Assembly: GCA_964503685.1 (NCBI GenBank)
Contig: CAZDAW010000010.1
Span: 1 to 58,732 of the forward strand
Direction: 5' to 3'
From: CAZDAW01 sp964503685
GTDB taxonomy: Bacteria; Chloroflexota; Anaerolineae; Anaerolineales; Anaerolineaceae
DNA: 58,732 nt
This document shows positions 1 through 8,867 of the stretch, piece after piece. Under the pieces are notes generated by a model. It worked only from the letters and a program-made list of their open reading frames with translations, ran no database searches and was not told the DNA's origin. The position numbers were made by a program, and so were the translations under genes. Within the stretch, counting starts at the first letter, position 1, and the number at the start of each line of letters is the position of its first letter.

Positions 1-2
1 CG

Positions 3-797
3 CCTCCCACCGCAACCCCTTATTCGACCAGCACACAGGCGCCGCCGCCGACCGCAACGACCGTCTCCGATCAGGCCATGTTCGTCTCTGAAACCATTGC
101 TGACGGCAACGACTTTTTACCCAACACCAACTTCACCAAAACCTGGCGGCTAAAAAACATCGGCGTCACCACCTGGACAACCGCGTATGCCCTGGTTTTC
201 GTCACCGGCGATATTATGAGCGCCAAATCGGTAAATTACCTCCCCGGTACGGTATATCCCGGTCAGTCGATCGACCTGTCATTAAATATGGTTGCCCCGG
301 CAAACCCTGGGAAATATAAAGGCTACTGGAAACTGCGCAACGCCAGCAATGTTATCTTCGGGCTTGGGCCGTCAGGCGCACCCTTCTGGGTCGATATCGA
401 CGTCGTCCTGCCGCCCACCGTCACAAAAACCCCGGCGCCGCCAACGGCCACTTACACCCCAACAGCCACCACTGCTCCGGTCAGCGTCACATCGGTTGTT
501 GTCGCCGCCAACCCCGCAACGCTGACAACGACCTGCAGCGCCCAGGTGCAGATTACCTTTACCGGTACGATTACCGCCGCCGGCTCCGGCTCGGTGATTT
601 ACAACTGGGAAAGCAGCGCCGGCGCTTCCGGCTCCAATGAGACGATCTCTTTTTCCGGCGGCGGTACAAAAACCGTCACCACCACTTGGGATTTCAACGC
701 CGGCGCAGTCCCCACCGGATGGATGAAATTGCACATTACTTCTCCCACTGACCTGCTCAGCGGGCCGGCGTCCTTCACCGTCAATTGCACACCCTGA
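3..797 (+). CDS. Secreted protein with NBR1-like Ig domain, 5'-partial
   Basis: The reading frame is open from the first complete codon to the TGA at 795-797, so the gene starts upstream of the window. The first internal ATG (78) is not a convincing start, because the codons before it encode a Pro/Thr/Ala-rich linker that continues the protein. The visible part has a linker, then an NBR1-type Ig-like domain (roughly from FVSETIADGNDFLPN to GAPFWVDIDV, with the typical TKTWRLKNIG and PANPGKYKGYWKLRN stretches), then a second Pro/Thr linker and a C-terminal beta-rich domain with two cysteines (TTCSAQVQ and the end VNCTP) that may form a disulfide. Such domains are common in secreted or surface proteins of Chloroflexota. 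No catalytic domain is visible in this part, so the function is unknown. A strong terminator follows directly. Confidence 0.75.
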   Translation, partial: PPTATPYSTSTQAPPPTATTVSDQAMFVSETIADGNDFLPNTNFTKTWRLKNIGVTTWTTAYALVFVTGDIMSAKSVNYLPGTVYPGQSIDLSLNMVAPANPGKYKGYWKLRNASNVIFGLGPSGAPFWVDIDVVLPPTVTKTPAPPTATYTPTATTAPVSVTSVVVAANPATLTTTCSAQVQITFTGTITAAGSGSVIYNWESSAGASGSNETISFSGGGTKTVTTTWDFNAGAVPTGWMKLHITSPTDLLSGPASFTVNCTP

Positions 798-821
798 CGG
801 CTTGATCTGCCGCAATAAAAT

Positions 822-851
822 AAAACCGGCTGTCGAAAGGCAGCCGGTTTT
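822..851 (+). terminator. Rho-independent terminator
   Basis: A perfect 11-bp stem (AAAACCGGCTG with CAGCCGGTTTT) around an 8-nt loop is followed by a T-rich stretch. It lies 25 bases after the stop codon of the NBR1-Ig gene and ends its transcript. Because the arms are A- and T-flanked it could also work on the other strand for the acetyltransferase gene. Confidence 0.85.
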
Positions 852-870
852 ATTCATTCACATCGTACCC

Positions 871-906
871 GTCGTTGCGAACCCTGCGCAGCAGGGTGAA
901 GCAATC
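871..906. repeat. REP-like palindromic remnant
   Basis: The stretch reads GTCGTTGCGA, then a CCCTGC-GCA-GCAGGG hairpin, then GAAGCAATC. It resembles the short 'GTCATTGCGAG...GAAGCAATCTC' palindromes found between genes in many bacterial genomes. Related pieces occur at 13438-13470 and inside the longer repeats of this window. No coding sense is visible. Confidence 0.4.
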
Positions 907-955
907 GCCCGCGGCGCCCGTTATGCCGATTACAATATGAATCGAAACCCAATAT

Positions 956-1474
956 TTAATTTGGCGTTTCAAACTCAATCGTTCCGTTGATCCCTGCCAG
1001 CGCCCCCGGAACAAGCTCGCACGCCATCACGTATTCATCCGGTATGCCATTCGTGTTTTGGACGCCAAAATCGACCGTTCTTCTGAATCCAAATCGGGTG
1101 TAATAAGCCGGGTCGCCGACCAAAAACACCGATTGATACCCCATCTCCCTGGCCAGCCTGAAACTCTCGTTGATCAAACTCGAACCGACTCCTTTGCCCC
1201 GGAATGCCAAAACCACCGAAACGGGCGCCAATAAAAGCGCTTCATGTTTTACGTCGCCTTCCCTGATGGCTGTCTTCGTCAGCATGATATGCCCGATCAA
1301 CTGTCCGTCCTCTTCAGCAACCAGCGCCAATTCCGGAATGTAATTATTGCTACTGCGCAATTGATTGACAAACTCCTGTTCCCTGCCGTCGGATACTTTT
1401 GCCGTCTGAAAAGCAATTTTGACCAAATCATAAATCTGTGAAAATTCCTGCGGTGTTTCTCTTCTGATAAGCAT
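956..1474 (-). CDS. GNAT family N-acetyltransferase (YhbS-like)
   Basis: This 172-residue protein would transfer an acetyl group from acetyl-CoA to an unknown amine. The start is set at the ATG at 1474 (MLIRRETPQEF), which has an AGGAAG ribosome site about 10 bases upstream. The longer open frame back to 1570 has no such site and adds a basic stretch that does not look like protein. The GNAT core is visible: a beta strand ELALVAEEDGQLIGHIML, the acetyl-CoA loop VLAFRGKGVGSSLI (a Q/R-x-x-G-x-G type motif), and the C-terminal FLVGDPAYYTRFGF segment that is typical of YhbS-type enzymes. It is a single-gene unit on the minus strand; its 3' end faces the terminator of the preceding gene. The substrate cannot be deduced. 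Confidence 0.8.
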   Translation of the reverse strand: MLIRRETPQEFSQIYDLVKIAFQTAKVSDGREQEFVNQLRSSNNYIPELALVAEEDGQLIGHIMLTKTAIREGDVKHEALLLAPVSVVLAFRGKGVGSSLINESFRLAREMGYQSVFLVGDPAYYTRFGFRRTVDFGVQNTNGIPDEYVMACELVPGALAGINGTIEFETPN

Positions 1475-1596
1475 ACTGTTACACTTCCTTGAACGCCTGA
1501 CATAATAATAAAATTTTCCGAAGCCGTTGCGATCCCGATGTTTATGATAACCCAGGTTGCCGCTTAACACAAATCATAACTATTCTGAGTGATAAC

Positions 1597-1962
1597 TTAT
1601 AGGCGCTGCTGGCAATACAGCAAAGTCTCTCTCAACTTATCCGGCGGGTCCATCTTGCTGATAAAATAATTAGCCCCCAACCCAAGAACTTCCTGGCGCA
1701 GCTCAGGATTAGTGCTCAGAATAATGATAATAATTCCTTTAGAAATGCATCGAATGGCCCCCAACAAATCAACCATCGGCATTCCGGGCAGATCCCAGTC
1801 CAGTAACAGGGCCTCAGGTTGATTGGAATCGAGCTTTTCCAACACCTCAGCAGCATTTGACGCGCTGCCGGCAATAACCCAGTCGGTTTGCTCTTGAATC
1901 AACACGCGCAGAGCGTAACGTACTTTTTGTCGATTGTCGGCTATGAGAATTTGTTGGCGCAT
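1597..1962 (-). CDS. Stand-alone response regulator receiver domain
   Basis: This 121-residue protein consists only of a CheY-like receiver domain. The phospho-acceptor is Asp55 in LLLDWDLPGM, the acidic pocket is reduced to Asp9 (IADN instead of the usual DD pair), and the conserved Ser/Thr (ILST) and Lys (FISKMD) follow in the right order. The sequence is closest to NarL-type receivers, but there is no output domain: the frame ends right after the last helix. It may therefore act by protein contact or as a phosphate sink, or be a truncated regulator. No kinase gene is adjacent; the closest are the propeller kinase at 9.5-13.4 kb and the kinase at 36.5 kb, and a link to either is speculative. 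Confidence 0.75.
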   Translation of the reverse strand: MRQQILIADNRQKVRYALRVLIQEQTDWVIAGSASNAAEVLEKLDSNQPEALLLDWDLPGMPMVDLLGAIRCISKGIIIIILSTNPELRQEVLGLGANYFISKMDPPDKLRETLLYCQQRL

Positions 1963-2317
1963 TTTTACCCGCGAACGATCTGATTATTGGACAATCCGCT
2001 CAAAAGCCTGCCCGATGAAAATGAAACCAATCGCTAATATTTGCAGATTCCTTGACAAAAGATTACCCCAAAGTCTCGCCGGTTGCATCAGCCGCCGGTA
2101 GTATATTGCCATCGTTCATCTGTCCAATTTTGATCAATTGATTAAACGCGACCGGAACTGGTTACCCCACCAAGGAACCAGCTCCGGCCACTAAGGAGTG
2201 AGAACTATATGTAATACATTATTCTTGACGTATCGGAACGTCTGTAAATATTCTATACGACTGCCTTGTTCTATACATCGGACATTCGGCGAACTTCTTT
2301 ATTGGACAACTGTCTAA
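1963..2317. other. Non-coding gap with one imperfect hairpin
   Basis: No gene is seen between the receiver gene and the end of the peptide importer operon. The stretch is A+T-rich. At 2152-2187 an inverted repeat (CCGGAACTGGTT with AACCAGCTCCGG, 11 of 12 matching, 12-nt loop) could end or protect the importer mRNA, which arrives from the right on the minus strand. No U-run follows it on that strand, so terminator function is uncertain. Confidence 0.45.
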
Positions 2318-3298
2318 TTACAGACCCGCGCCCCTCCCGCGCATGCGTGGGTCAAGAATATCACGCAGCGCATCTCCAACCAGATTCCATGACAAAACGA
2401 ACAGAATGATCGCCAAACCCGGATAAACGACGATATACCAGTGTTCCGCCAGCGAAGGGATCCAGTTACGGGCAAAGCTGATCATCTGCCCCCAGTCGGC
2501 GTAACCCCGCTGCGCGCCCAATCCCAAAAAACTTAGCGAAGCAAAAGTCAGCACATAGGCGCCAATATCCATCGAAGCCAGGACCAGAACCGGGAAGACA
2601 GCGTTAGGCAGCAGATGGCGAAAGAGAATGCGCATATCGCTCGCCCCGATCAAACGCGCCGCCAGGGCGTACTCGAAGCCCTTAACCGACATGATATTCC
2701 CCCGGATAACCCGCGCATAAGTCATCCAGCCAAATGCGATGATTGCCAGCATCCCGGTGATGATTTGAATCTGCACCGGAGACATATCTTTTAATGGGTC
2801 ATGCCCAAAGGTAAGAAAAGCCAGTCCCTTCGCCAGCAAGATAAGAACATTATCTCCCCCCCTCCCATAAAGCGTCTGCAAAACTGAAGTGAGGGTTATC
2901 GCCGCCAGCAGAAATGGAAAAGCCTGAAATATCTCCGTAAATCGCATCAGAAGATCGTCAACCCATCCCCCATAAAAACCGGCCAGCGAACCGATGACCA
3001 GCCCGATTAATGTCGTCAGAAGAGTGATGACAATCCCAACCCGAAAAGCGGTCCGCGTACCCCACACGATTCCGTAATAAATATCATATTGCCCTTCAGT
3101 CGTACCGAAGAGATGTTTCTCGCTCGGCGGCTGCGGCGCATTGGCAAAACCGTCTCGCGGGATCATATAGATATCTCTGGAGTTTTCCGGCGGCGGAGCC
3201 AGTTTCGGAGCAAATATGGCAATGAAAACAAAACCAAGTAACAGGACAATCCCAAGTGCTGAAATGGGGTTTCTAAGTAACTTCTTGATAACTTCCAT
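2318..3298 (-). CDS. Peptide ABC importer permease, OppC/DppC type
   Basis: This 326-residue membrane protein is the second permease of a binding-protein-dependent peptide importer. An N-terminal membrane segment (ALGIVLLLGFVFIAIFA) is followed by a periplasm-side stretch, then the transport domain with several membrane spans. The EAA loop that docks the ATPases is visible as EYALAARLIGASDMRILFRHLLPNA. Its length is normal for OppC, slightly enlarged by an insert around GRGGDNVLILLAKGLAFLTFGHD. It is the last gene of the five-gene operon running right to left, 33 bases after the OppB-type gene, and has a purine-rich ribosome site. Peptides or related nickel/opine substrates are both possible for this family. 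Confidence 0.9.
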   Translation of the reverse strand: MEVIKKLLRNPISALGIVLLLGFVFIAIFAPKLAPPPENSRDIYMIPRDGFANAPQPPSEKHLFGTTEGQYDIYYGIVWGTRTAFRVGIVITLLTTLIGLVIGSLAGFYGGWVDDLLMRFTEIFQAFPFLLAAITLTSVLQTLYGRGGDNVLILLAKGLAFLTFGHDPLKDMSPVQIQIITGMLAIIAFGWMTYARVIRGNIMSVKGFEYALAARLIGASDMRILFRHLLPNAVFPVLVLASMDIGAYVLTFASLSFLGLGAQRGYADWGQMISFARNWIPSLAEHWYIVVYPGLAIILFVLSWNLVGDALRDILDPRMRGRGAGL

Positions 3299-3331
3299 AA
3301 AAAGACCTCTCGGCTGAATTAATAACGCGTC

Positions 3332-4396
3332 CTATTGCAGACGAATGCGCGGATCGATCACGCCATACAAAACATCGACGAGCAAATTCCCGCCGATCAA
3401 CACCACACAGCTAAACAATGCCACCCCCAGCACCGAAATCACATCCAGCGACATGGCCGATTGCGCCATGAAAGACCCCATCCCCGGCAGATTGAATACG
3501 GTCTCGGTGATCACTACGCCATTTAACAAACCGATCAACATCAACGCGCCCACGGTCACCACCGGAATCAGAGCATTGGGCAGAGCATGCCGACGAACAA
3601 CCAGGCGTTCGGCCAGGCCCTTTGAACGGGCCGTCGTCATATAATCCTGGTTCAAAACATCCAGCATCGAAGAGCGCGTAACCCGCAATAAATACGCCCA
3701 ATCCAGATACGCCAGAGTAACCACAGGTAATACGATATGACGCAGAGCATCCAGGAAGACATCCAGACGCATATTGAGCAAAGCGTCAATCGTGTACATG
3801 CGAGTATATGGAATAAAAGCATTGGATTGAACGACCTGCATCGCCCAATCCGAAAGCCGGCCAGGCGGAAACCACCCCAAATCGGCGTAAAAGAACATCA
3901 AAACGAGCAGCCCAAACACAAACACAGGCATTGACCAGCCGATGATGCTGAAAACACGCAGCGCCTGATCTAAGAATTTATTATGGTTGATCGCCGAGAT
4001 AACGCCAAACCAGATGCCGATCCCGACCATTGGAACGGCGGCCCACAATGCCAGTTCAACCGTCACCGGAAGCCGCCGGGCAATCACCTCTGCCACGGTC
4101 CCCTTACCGGTTTTCGACCACCCCATGTTACCGCGCAATATACCGCCATCAATTTCCCCCGTATCCGGATTCTTACGCCCCATCATCCAGTTCCAGTATT
4201 GCACCGGAACCGGTTCATTCAGTCCATACTTTTCAATGAGCAAATCCAACGCGCCCTGCTGCTTGGGAATATCCTGAACATACAGGGATGCGCGTTCATA
4301 AGGGGTCAACAAAGACAACAGGGCAAAAATCAAAATAGTTACAGCAATGATGATAAGCGGCAAAATCAACAAACGTCGAACAATATATGCAAACAT
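3332..4396 (-). CDS. Peptide ABC importer permease, OppB/DppB type
   Basis: This 354-residue protein is the first permease of the importer. The N-terminal membrane anchor (RRLLILPLIIIAVTILIFALLSL) is typical of OppB, and the EAA loop reads DYMTTARSKGLAERLVVRRHALPNA. The insert after the first span (LNEPVPVQYWNWMMGRKNPDTG...) is the usual periplasmic 'P-x-P-x-Q-Y' region. The start ATG at 4396 has a perfect AGGAGG site 12 bases upstream. A strong hairpin (4470-4500) separates it from the binding-protein gene. It pairs with the OppC-type protein to form the membrane channel. Confidence 0.9.
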   Translation of the reverse strand: MFAYIVRRLLILPLIIIAVTILIFALLSLLTPYERASLYVQDIPKQQGALDLLIEKYGLNEPVPVQYWNWMMGRKNPDTGEIDGGILRGNMGWSKTGKGTVAEVIARRLPVTVELALWAAVPMVGIGIWFGVISAINHNKFLDQALRVFSIIGWSMPVFVFGLLVLMFFYADLGWFPPGRLSDWAMQVVQSNAFIPYTRMYTIDALLNMRLDVFLDALRHIVLPVVTLAYLDWAYLLRVTRSSMLDVLNQDYMTTARSKGLAERLVVRRHALPNALIPVVTVGALMLIGLLNGVVITETVFNLPGMGSFMAQSAMSLDVISVLGVALFSCVVLIGGNLLVDVLYGVIDPRIRLQ

Positions 4397-4469
4397 AATT
4401 CAGGATAGCCTCCTCGAAAATTAATAAAGCGAGAATGAGCGTTTACAACCCTCCAGGCGCTTTCTGGAA

Positions 4470-4500
4470 GCAAGGGCGGGCCCGTACTACCCGCCCTTGC
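4470..4500 (-). promoter_or_regulatory. Intercistronic hairpin between binding-protein and permease genes
   Basis: A perfect 11-bp inverted repeat (GCAAGGGCGGG with CCCGCCCTTGC, 9-nt loop) lies in the 175-base gap between the two genes. No U-run follows on the minus strand, so it is more likely a 3' stabiliser or processing and attenuation site than a full stop. It would favour excess binding protein over permease. The GGGCGGG core recurs in the hairpin at 38444-38470. Confidence 0.6.
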
Positions 4501-4571
4501 GAGAAATCCTGGCGAGAAGTCCAAATGACATCGGAAGATTGGACCTCCCGCGGCATTGTAAACAAACTCAA

Positions 4572-6614
4572 TTATTGAGGCGCTACCTTCGACAGCGAGT
4601 AAATCATGCCGTATTCCGGGTTGCCCAGGGCCGGGTTGTAGTAGAAGCCGTTGATCCACGTTTGGTAATGAAGACCTTCCAGCACCTGGTACATCCAGAT
4701 GTTAACCACATCGACTGAAGCGGCGGTCTTCTGGATATTCTCGTATATCTTGGTGCGTTCAGCGACATCGGTAGTCGCGGCGCCTTCCAGTATCCAGGCG
4801 TCATACTTTTCCTGCATTTCCTTGGGCATGTTGATAATGCGCCCATACGCGCCCTGTGAATACAGGAACGGATTCGCCCAGTTATGCGGGTCGTGATAGT
4901 CTTCCTGCCAGCCGCCCACATAAATCGGCAGCTTGCCCTGACGGCGGCTTTCCAACATCACCGGCCACGGCATGGCAACGATGGAAACATTAAACTTCGG
5001 ATTGACTGCTTCAACGCCTGCTTTCATGATCTCGCTCGCCAGACGGCGGGTGTCGTTGCCGGAATTGTAAGCAATCTGGAAGTAGAACCCTTTATCCCAG
5101 ACTTCGCCGGGTTGTACCGTTCCATTCAAATCGGCCAGTTTAAACTCCTCTTCACATTTGGCGGGGTCATAAGAGAAGAAAGGCTCCTGTCCTTCGATAT
5201 AACCCATCATTCCAAGAGGAATTGGGCCCTGCGCCTGTACGCCTTCTCCCGCCAGTGCATCCTTTACCATGGCAGAAAAATCAAAGCAGTAGTTAAACGC
5301 CTTGCGAATATGAACATCTGAGAAGAAATCAGCCGGAATGCCGTTGCCATCCAGTTCGCCGCTGCCAATATATGGGTTGCCGCCTTCGACATTGATCTGC
5401 CAGTTCATCTGCGCTGGCGTGATGGCCGGTTGCGGTAAATTGCGGAAGGCTTTGATATAGCCGTCGGGATTTTCTTCCTTGCAACTGCTTTCATCGATGC
5501 CGCAGCGAATCTTGATATACGGGTTGAGTTGCGGCCGGTATTGCGGCGGCGCATAAATGAAATCGGCGTCGCCCGCCTCGAACATTGCCAGGCGCGTCCC
5601 CCACTCATCGATATTCTTGATAACCACCCGCGGGATGCTGGCAACGCCGCTAGGCCCACCTTCCCACATCGGCTCTGTGCGCCAGTAATCCTGGAAGGCC
5701 GTCAAAACAGTCTCTTCACCTGGCGTCCAATGATCCAACTGGTAAGGGCCGGTGCCATTGGCTTCTTTGAACAAAGTCGTCCCTTCCACCGGAGGATCAG
5801 CAAATTTAGTCCAGTTATTGCAATCTCCATCCCAGTCGCCGATCTCAGTCATCCATTCCTGATCGAGAATCATGCCCAGGAAATTCTGCGCCATAATCGG
5901 GAACAACCACGGCACCGGTTGGGCAAAGTTATACGTAACAGTGCCTTTTTCGTCATCGGCGACAACCTTGGTTTTAACATCTTCGCAAACCTTCACCAGA
6001 TCCGCCTCGCTGAGATCCTCAAAATTCTCCTTCCCGATATAAGCTCTGGCAAATTCCTTGATCGACGCCATCGCTAAATCGGGGCTGAAGAACGCTTCAT
6101 ACAAAATCCATTGGTGACCATCAATACGCCCCTGAAGCATGGAACGAGCCACCGTATAGGCTACATCATGAGGCTCCAGCGTGCCGCCTTTATGGAATTT
6201 GACGCCTTTGCGGATATTGAAAACCCAGGTTTTTCCATCTTCGCTCTTCGTCCAATCGGTTGCCAGCGCCGGAACAAACTCATCAATTTTCTCTCGTTTA
6301 AAAGCAACCAACCCTTCGTAGATATTCATTTCGACAGTTTGACCAGCTGTCTCGTATGTCCACGCCGGATCGAGATTTTCCGGTTCTCCTGCCCCGGTAA
6401 TGATCGTAAGGGTGTCCGGATTTTTAAATTCAGGAGACACCTTGGATACAACGGCTTCCCCTTCCGCCGGCTTCGGAGTCGCCGTAACAACAACCTGTTT
6501 CCCTTCCTTTTCAACAATCACCGTCTGAACAACAGGTTCAGCCGGTTTGCATGAGGCTAATGTCATGCTGAATATCACAAGTATTGAGATCATGAAAAAT
6601 ACTTTGCTGCGCAT
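4572..6614 (-). CDS. Peptide ABC importer substrate-binding lipoprotein (family 5)
   Basis: This 680-residue lipoprotein binds the substrate outside the cell. The start is set at the ATG at 6614, with an AGGAGA site upstream; the frame to 6689 adds only a basic leader. The N-terminus is a lipoprotein signal (MRSKVFFMISILVIFSM, lipobox LASC) followed by a linker. The family 5 fold is evident from GEPENLDPAWTYETAGQTVEMNIYEGL and the typical DWTKSEDGKTWVFNIRKGVKFHKG and GTGPYQLDHW segments. At 680 residues it is longer than E. coli OppA, because of several inserts. It is the third gene of the operon, 87 bases after the second ATPase gene. The ligand cannot be read from sequence; oligopeptides are the default guess. 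Confidence 0.9.
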   Translation of the reverse strand: MRSKVFFMISILVIFSMTLASCKPAEPVVQTVIVEKEGKQVVVTATPKPAEGEAVVSKVSPEFKNPDTLTIITGAGEPENLDPAWTYETAGQTVEMNIYEGLVAFKREKIDEFVPALATDWTKSEDGKTWVFNIRKGVKFHKGGTLEPHDVAYTVARSMLQGRIDGHQWILYEAFFSPDLAMASIKEFARAYIGKENFEDLSEADLVKVCEDVKTKVVADDEKGTVTYNFAQPVPWLFPIMAQNFLGMILDQEWMTEIGDWDGDCNNWTKFADPPVEGTTLFKEANGTGPYQLDHWTPGEETVLTAFQDYWRTEPMWEGGPSGVASIPRVVIKNIDEWGTRLAMFEAGDADFIYAPPQYRPQLNPYIKIRCGIDESSCKEENPDGYIKAFRNLPQPAITPAQMNWQINVEGGNPYIGSGELDGNGIPADFFSDVHIRKAFNYCFDFSAMVKDALAGEGVQAQGPIPLGMMGYIEGQEPFFSYDPAKCEEEFKLADLNGTVQPGEVWDKGFYFQIAYNSGNDTRRLASEIMKAGVEAVNPKFNVSIVAMPWPVMLESRRQGKLPIYVGGWQEDYHDPHNWANPFLYSQGAYGRIINMPKEMQEKYDAWILEGAATTDVAERTKIYENIQKTAASVDVVNIWMYQVLEGLHYQTWINGFYYNPALGNPEYGMIYSLSKVAPQ

Positions 6615-6701
6615 ACTTCTTCTCCTTTCTGATGATATAAATATGGATTGATTTTGAACCGTCTTATACTGATTTAATGACCGTCTCACCTCCTCAAATT
6701 T

Positions 6702-7688
6702 TTAAACCACAGCGAAATGACAGGCCGCAAAATGACCGGGGGTCATTTCTCTGAATTCAGGCCGTTTTTCAGCGCAAATTTCTCTCGCCAGCCAGCAGCG
6801 GGTGCGAAAACGACATCCCGAAGGCGGGTCAACCGGCGAAGGGACATCCCCCTCCAGGATGATCCGCCTGCGTTTTTCTTCGGCTTCAGGATCAGGAATT
6901 GGTACAGCCGAAAGAAGCGCCTGCGTGTAAGGGTGATAAGGATGGTCGTAGAGTTCATCACGCGACGCCAGTTCTACGATCACCCCCAGGTACATGACGG
7001 CAATCCGATTGCTGATATGGCGCACCATCGACAAATCGTGCGCGATGAATAAATAGGTCAATTTGAGATCACGCTGCAAATCCTCCAGCAAATTCACCAC
7101 CTGAGCCTGAATCGAAACATCCAGGGCCGAAATCGGCTCATCGCACACAATCAAATCAGGCTCGAGCGCCAAAGCCCGCGCAACCCCGATGCGTTGCCTT
7201 TGTCCGCCTGAAAATTCGTGCGGGTAGCGGCCGATATAAGCCGGATTCAAGCCGACCAGCTCGAGCAGATGCGCAATTCGCTCACGCCTTTGTTGGGCGC
7301 TATGCGTTTTATGCACGATCATCGGCTCGCCGATAATCTCTCCCACCGACATGCGTGGGTTAAGGCTGGCATAGGGATCCTGAAAGATCATCTGCATTTT
7401 GCGCCTCGTCCGGCGCATCTCCCAGCCGCTCACCGAAGCCAGATCGACATCCTTAAAAACCACCCGCCCGCGAGTCGGGCGGTATAACTGCACAATCGTC
7501 CGTCCGGTCGTTGATTTTCCGCACCCCGATTCCCCAACCAGCCCCAGGGTCTCGCCGGCATATATTTTGAAAGTTACGCCATCAACTGCGTGGACCGCTC
7601 CGACTTCCCTTCTGAATACCCCACGGGTGATCGGGAAATACTTCACCAGGTTTTCGACGCTAACAATTACTTTTTCTTCACTCATCAT
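6702..7688 (-). CDS. Peptide ABC importer ATPase, OppF/DppF type
   Basis: This ATPase energises the importer. The Walker A motif (GESGCGKST), the signature (FSGGQRQRIGVARAL), the Walker B (LIVCDEPISALD) and the switch histidine (FIAHDLSMV) are all present, followed by the oligopeptide C-terminal domain (PYHPYTQALLSAVP) and a cysteine-rich tail (GCRFRTRCWLAREIC...HFAAC). That four-cysteine pattern is known in this family and may hold an iron-sulfur cluster. The start is set at 7688, where ATG overlaps the TGA of the preceding ATPase gene (ATGA), implying translational coupling. The frame to 7718 is only an extension inside the neighbour. Confidence 0.92.
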   Translation of the reverse strand: MMSEEKVIVSVENLVKYFPITRGVFRREVGAVHAVDGVTFKIYAGETLGLVGESGCGKSTTGRTIVQLYRPTRGRVVFKDVDLASVSGWEMRRTRRKMQMIFQDPYASLNPRMSVGEIIGEPMIVHKTHSAQQRRERIAHLLELVGLNPAYIGRYPHEFSGGQRQRIGVARALALEPDLIVCDEPISALDVSIQAQVVNLLEDLQRDLKLTYLFIAHDLSMVRHISNRIAVMYLGVIVELASRDELYDHPYHPYTQALLSAVPIPDPEAEEKRRRIILEGDVPSPVDPPSGCRFRTRCWLAREICAEKRPEFREMTPGHFAACHFAVV

Positions 7689-8671
7689 CGTTCCACCCCA
7701 CTGACAACATCCACCCAACAGGCTGCTTTATGCCTGGCAGAGATTAATTTCAAAGGGGGATTCTCGTGATAGCAGTGCTCTACAACATATTTACACCGCG
7801 GCGCAAACGGGCAGCTTTGAGGTTTTTCCATCAAAACGGGGGGCAGTCCATCGATCGCCGTCAGGCGCCGGTAACCCGTCTCATCCATGCGCGGCAAACT
7901 CCCCAGCAAACCCAGGGTATAGGGATGCAGCGGGTTTGCATATAAATCTTTCACAGCCGCCTCTTCGATGATATAACCGGCGTACATCACCGCCACCCGC
8001 TGCGCCAGCCCCGCTATAATGCCCAGGTCGTGGGTGATCCAGATAATCGCCATGCCCAGTTCGTCGCGCAGTTTTAATACCATTTCCACAATCTGAGCCT
8101 GAATAGTCACGTCCAGCGCAGTGGTCGGTTCGTCAGCGATTAACAACTGCGGCGCGCACATCAACGCCATGGCGATCATCGCCCTCTGGCGCATTCCGCC
8201 TGAAAACTGGTGCGGATAATCGCCCAACCGCTCCTTTGCCTGCGGAATCCCCACCATGTTAAACATCTCTGCCGCCCGCTCAGCCGCTTGCTGGCGCGTC
8301 ATCCCCTGGTGAATTTCAACCGGTTCTGCCACCTGGCGGCCAATCGGCAGCACCGGGTTAAACGAAGTCATCGGATCCTGAAACACCATCCCGATTTGCG
8401 CGCCGCGAATATGCCGGATCTCATCTTGCGACATTTTCAGAAGATCACCGTCCTGAAACAACGCCTCTCCCGCCGTCACCTTTCCTGGCGGCGAGGGAAT
8501 CAGACGCAAAATTGACATCATCGTTACACTTTTTCCGCAGCCGCTTTCGCCAACTATTCCTAAAGTTTCCCCCTCGTTTATTTTCAACGAAACCCCATTC
8601 ACCGCATGCACAACCCCCTCGCGGGTTTTAAACCGGGTCTCCAAACCGTTCAGCGTTAACAATTCTGCCAT
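7685..8671 (-). CDS. Peptide ABC importer ATPase, OppD/DppD type
   Basis: This is the first gene of the importer operon and its first ATPase. Walker A (GESGCGKSV), signature (FSGGMRQRAMIAMAL), Walker B (LLIADEPTTALD) and switch region (ITHDLGII) are intact; the C-terminal NPLHPYTLGLLGSLP stretch and the cysteines of SCPFAPRCKYVVEHC mark the peptide/nickel subfamily. The start is set at the ATG at 8671 (MAELLTLNG), with GGAG upstream; the frame to 8707 lacks a ribosome site. The response regulator operon upstream ends with a terminator, so an own promoter should lie between about 8672 and 8800. Confidence 0.92.
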   Translation of the reverse strand: MAELLTLNGLETRFKTREGVVHAVNGVSLKINEGETLGIVGESGCGKSVTMMSILRLIPSPPGKVTAGEALFQDGDLLKMSQDEIRHIRGAQIGMVFQDPMTSFNPVLPIGRQVAEPVEIHQGMTRQQAAERAAEMFNMVGIPQAKERLGDYPHQFSGGMRQRAMIAMALMCAPQLLIADEPTTALDVTIQAQIVEMVLKLRDELGMAIIWITHDLGIIAGLAQRVAVMYAGYIIEEAAVKDLYANPLHPYTLGLLGSLPRMDETGYRRLTAIDGLPPVLMEKPQSCPFAPRCKYVVEHCYHENPPLKLISARHKAACWVDVVSGVER

Positions 8672-8804
8672 CTTGATCGCTTTCTCCAGTTCAGGGTGGA
8701 ATGCCAATCAGAAGACTGCCCACAGGTCAGATCGTTTCTTCGCCCACGGGTATCGATCAAAGTTAACCTTTCAAGCCTCCTGTATTTCAGATTAATAAAA
8801 ATTA

Positions 8805-8830
8805 CCCCCGGCGGCATCGGACGCCGGGGG
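8805..8830 (-). terminator. Rho-independent terminator of the propeller kinase operon
   Basis: A perfect 9-bp G+C stem (CCCCCGGCG with CGCCGGGGG, 8-nt loop) is followed on the minus strand by TAATTTTTATTAAT. It sits 38 bases after the response regulator stop and separates that operon from the peptide importer genes. Confidence 0.85.
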
Positions 8831-8867
8831 AATTTACGAATTGTACAACTGTCCTATCTTGAAATTT

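Noticed and set aside
372..857. Minus-strand open frame of 161 codons opposite the NBR1-Ig gene
   Set aside because: It is the mirror of a low-complexity G+C-rich coding strand, overlaps the terminator and shows no protein-like pattern.
4470..4500. Operon-ending terminator inside the peptide importer
   Set aside because: No U-run follows on the transcribed strand and the permease genes downstream complete the same transporter.
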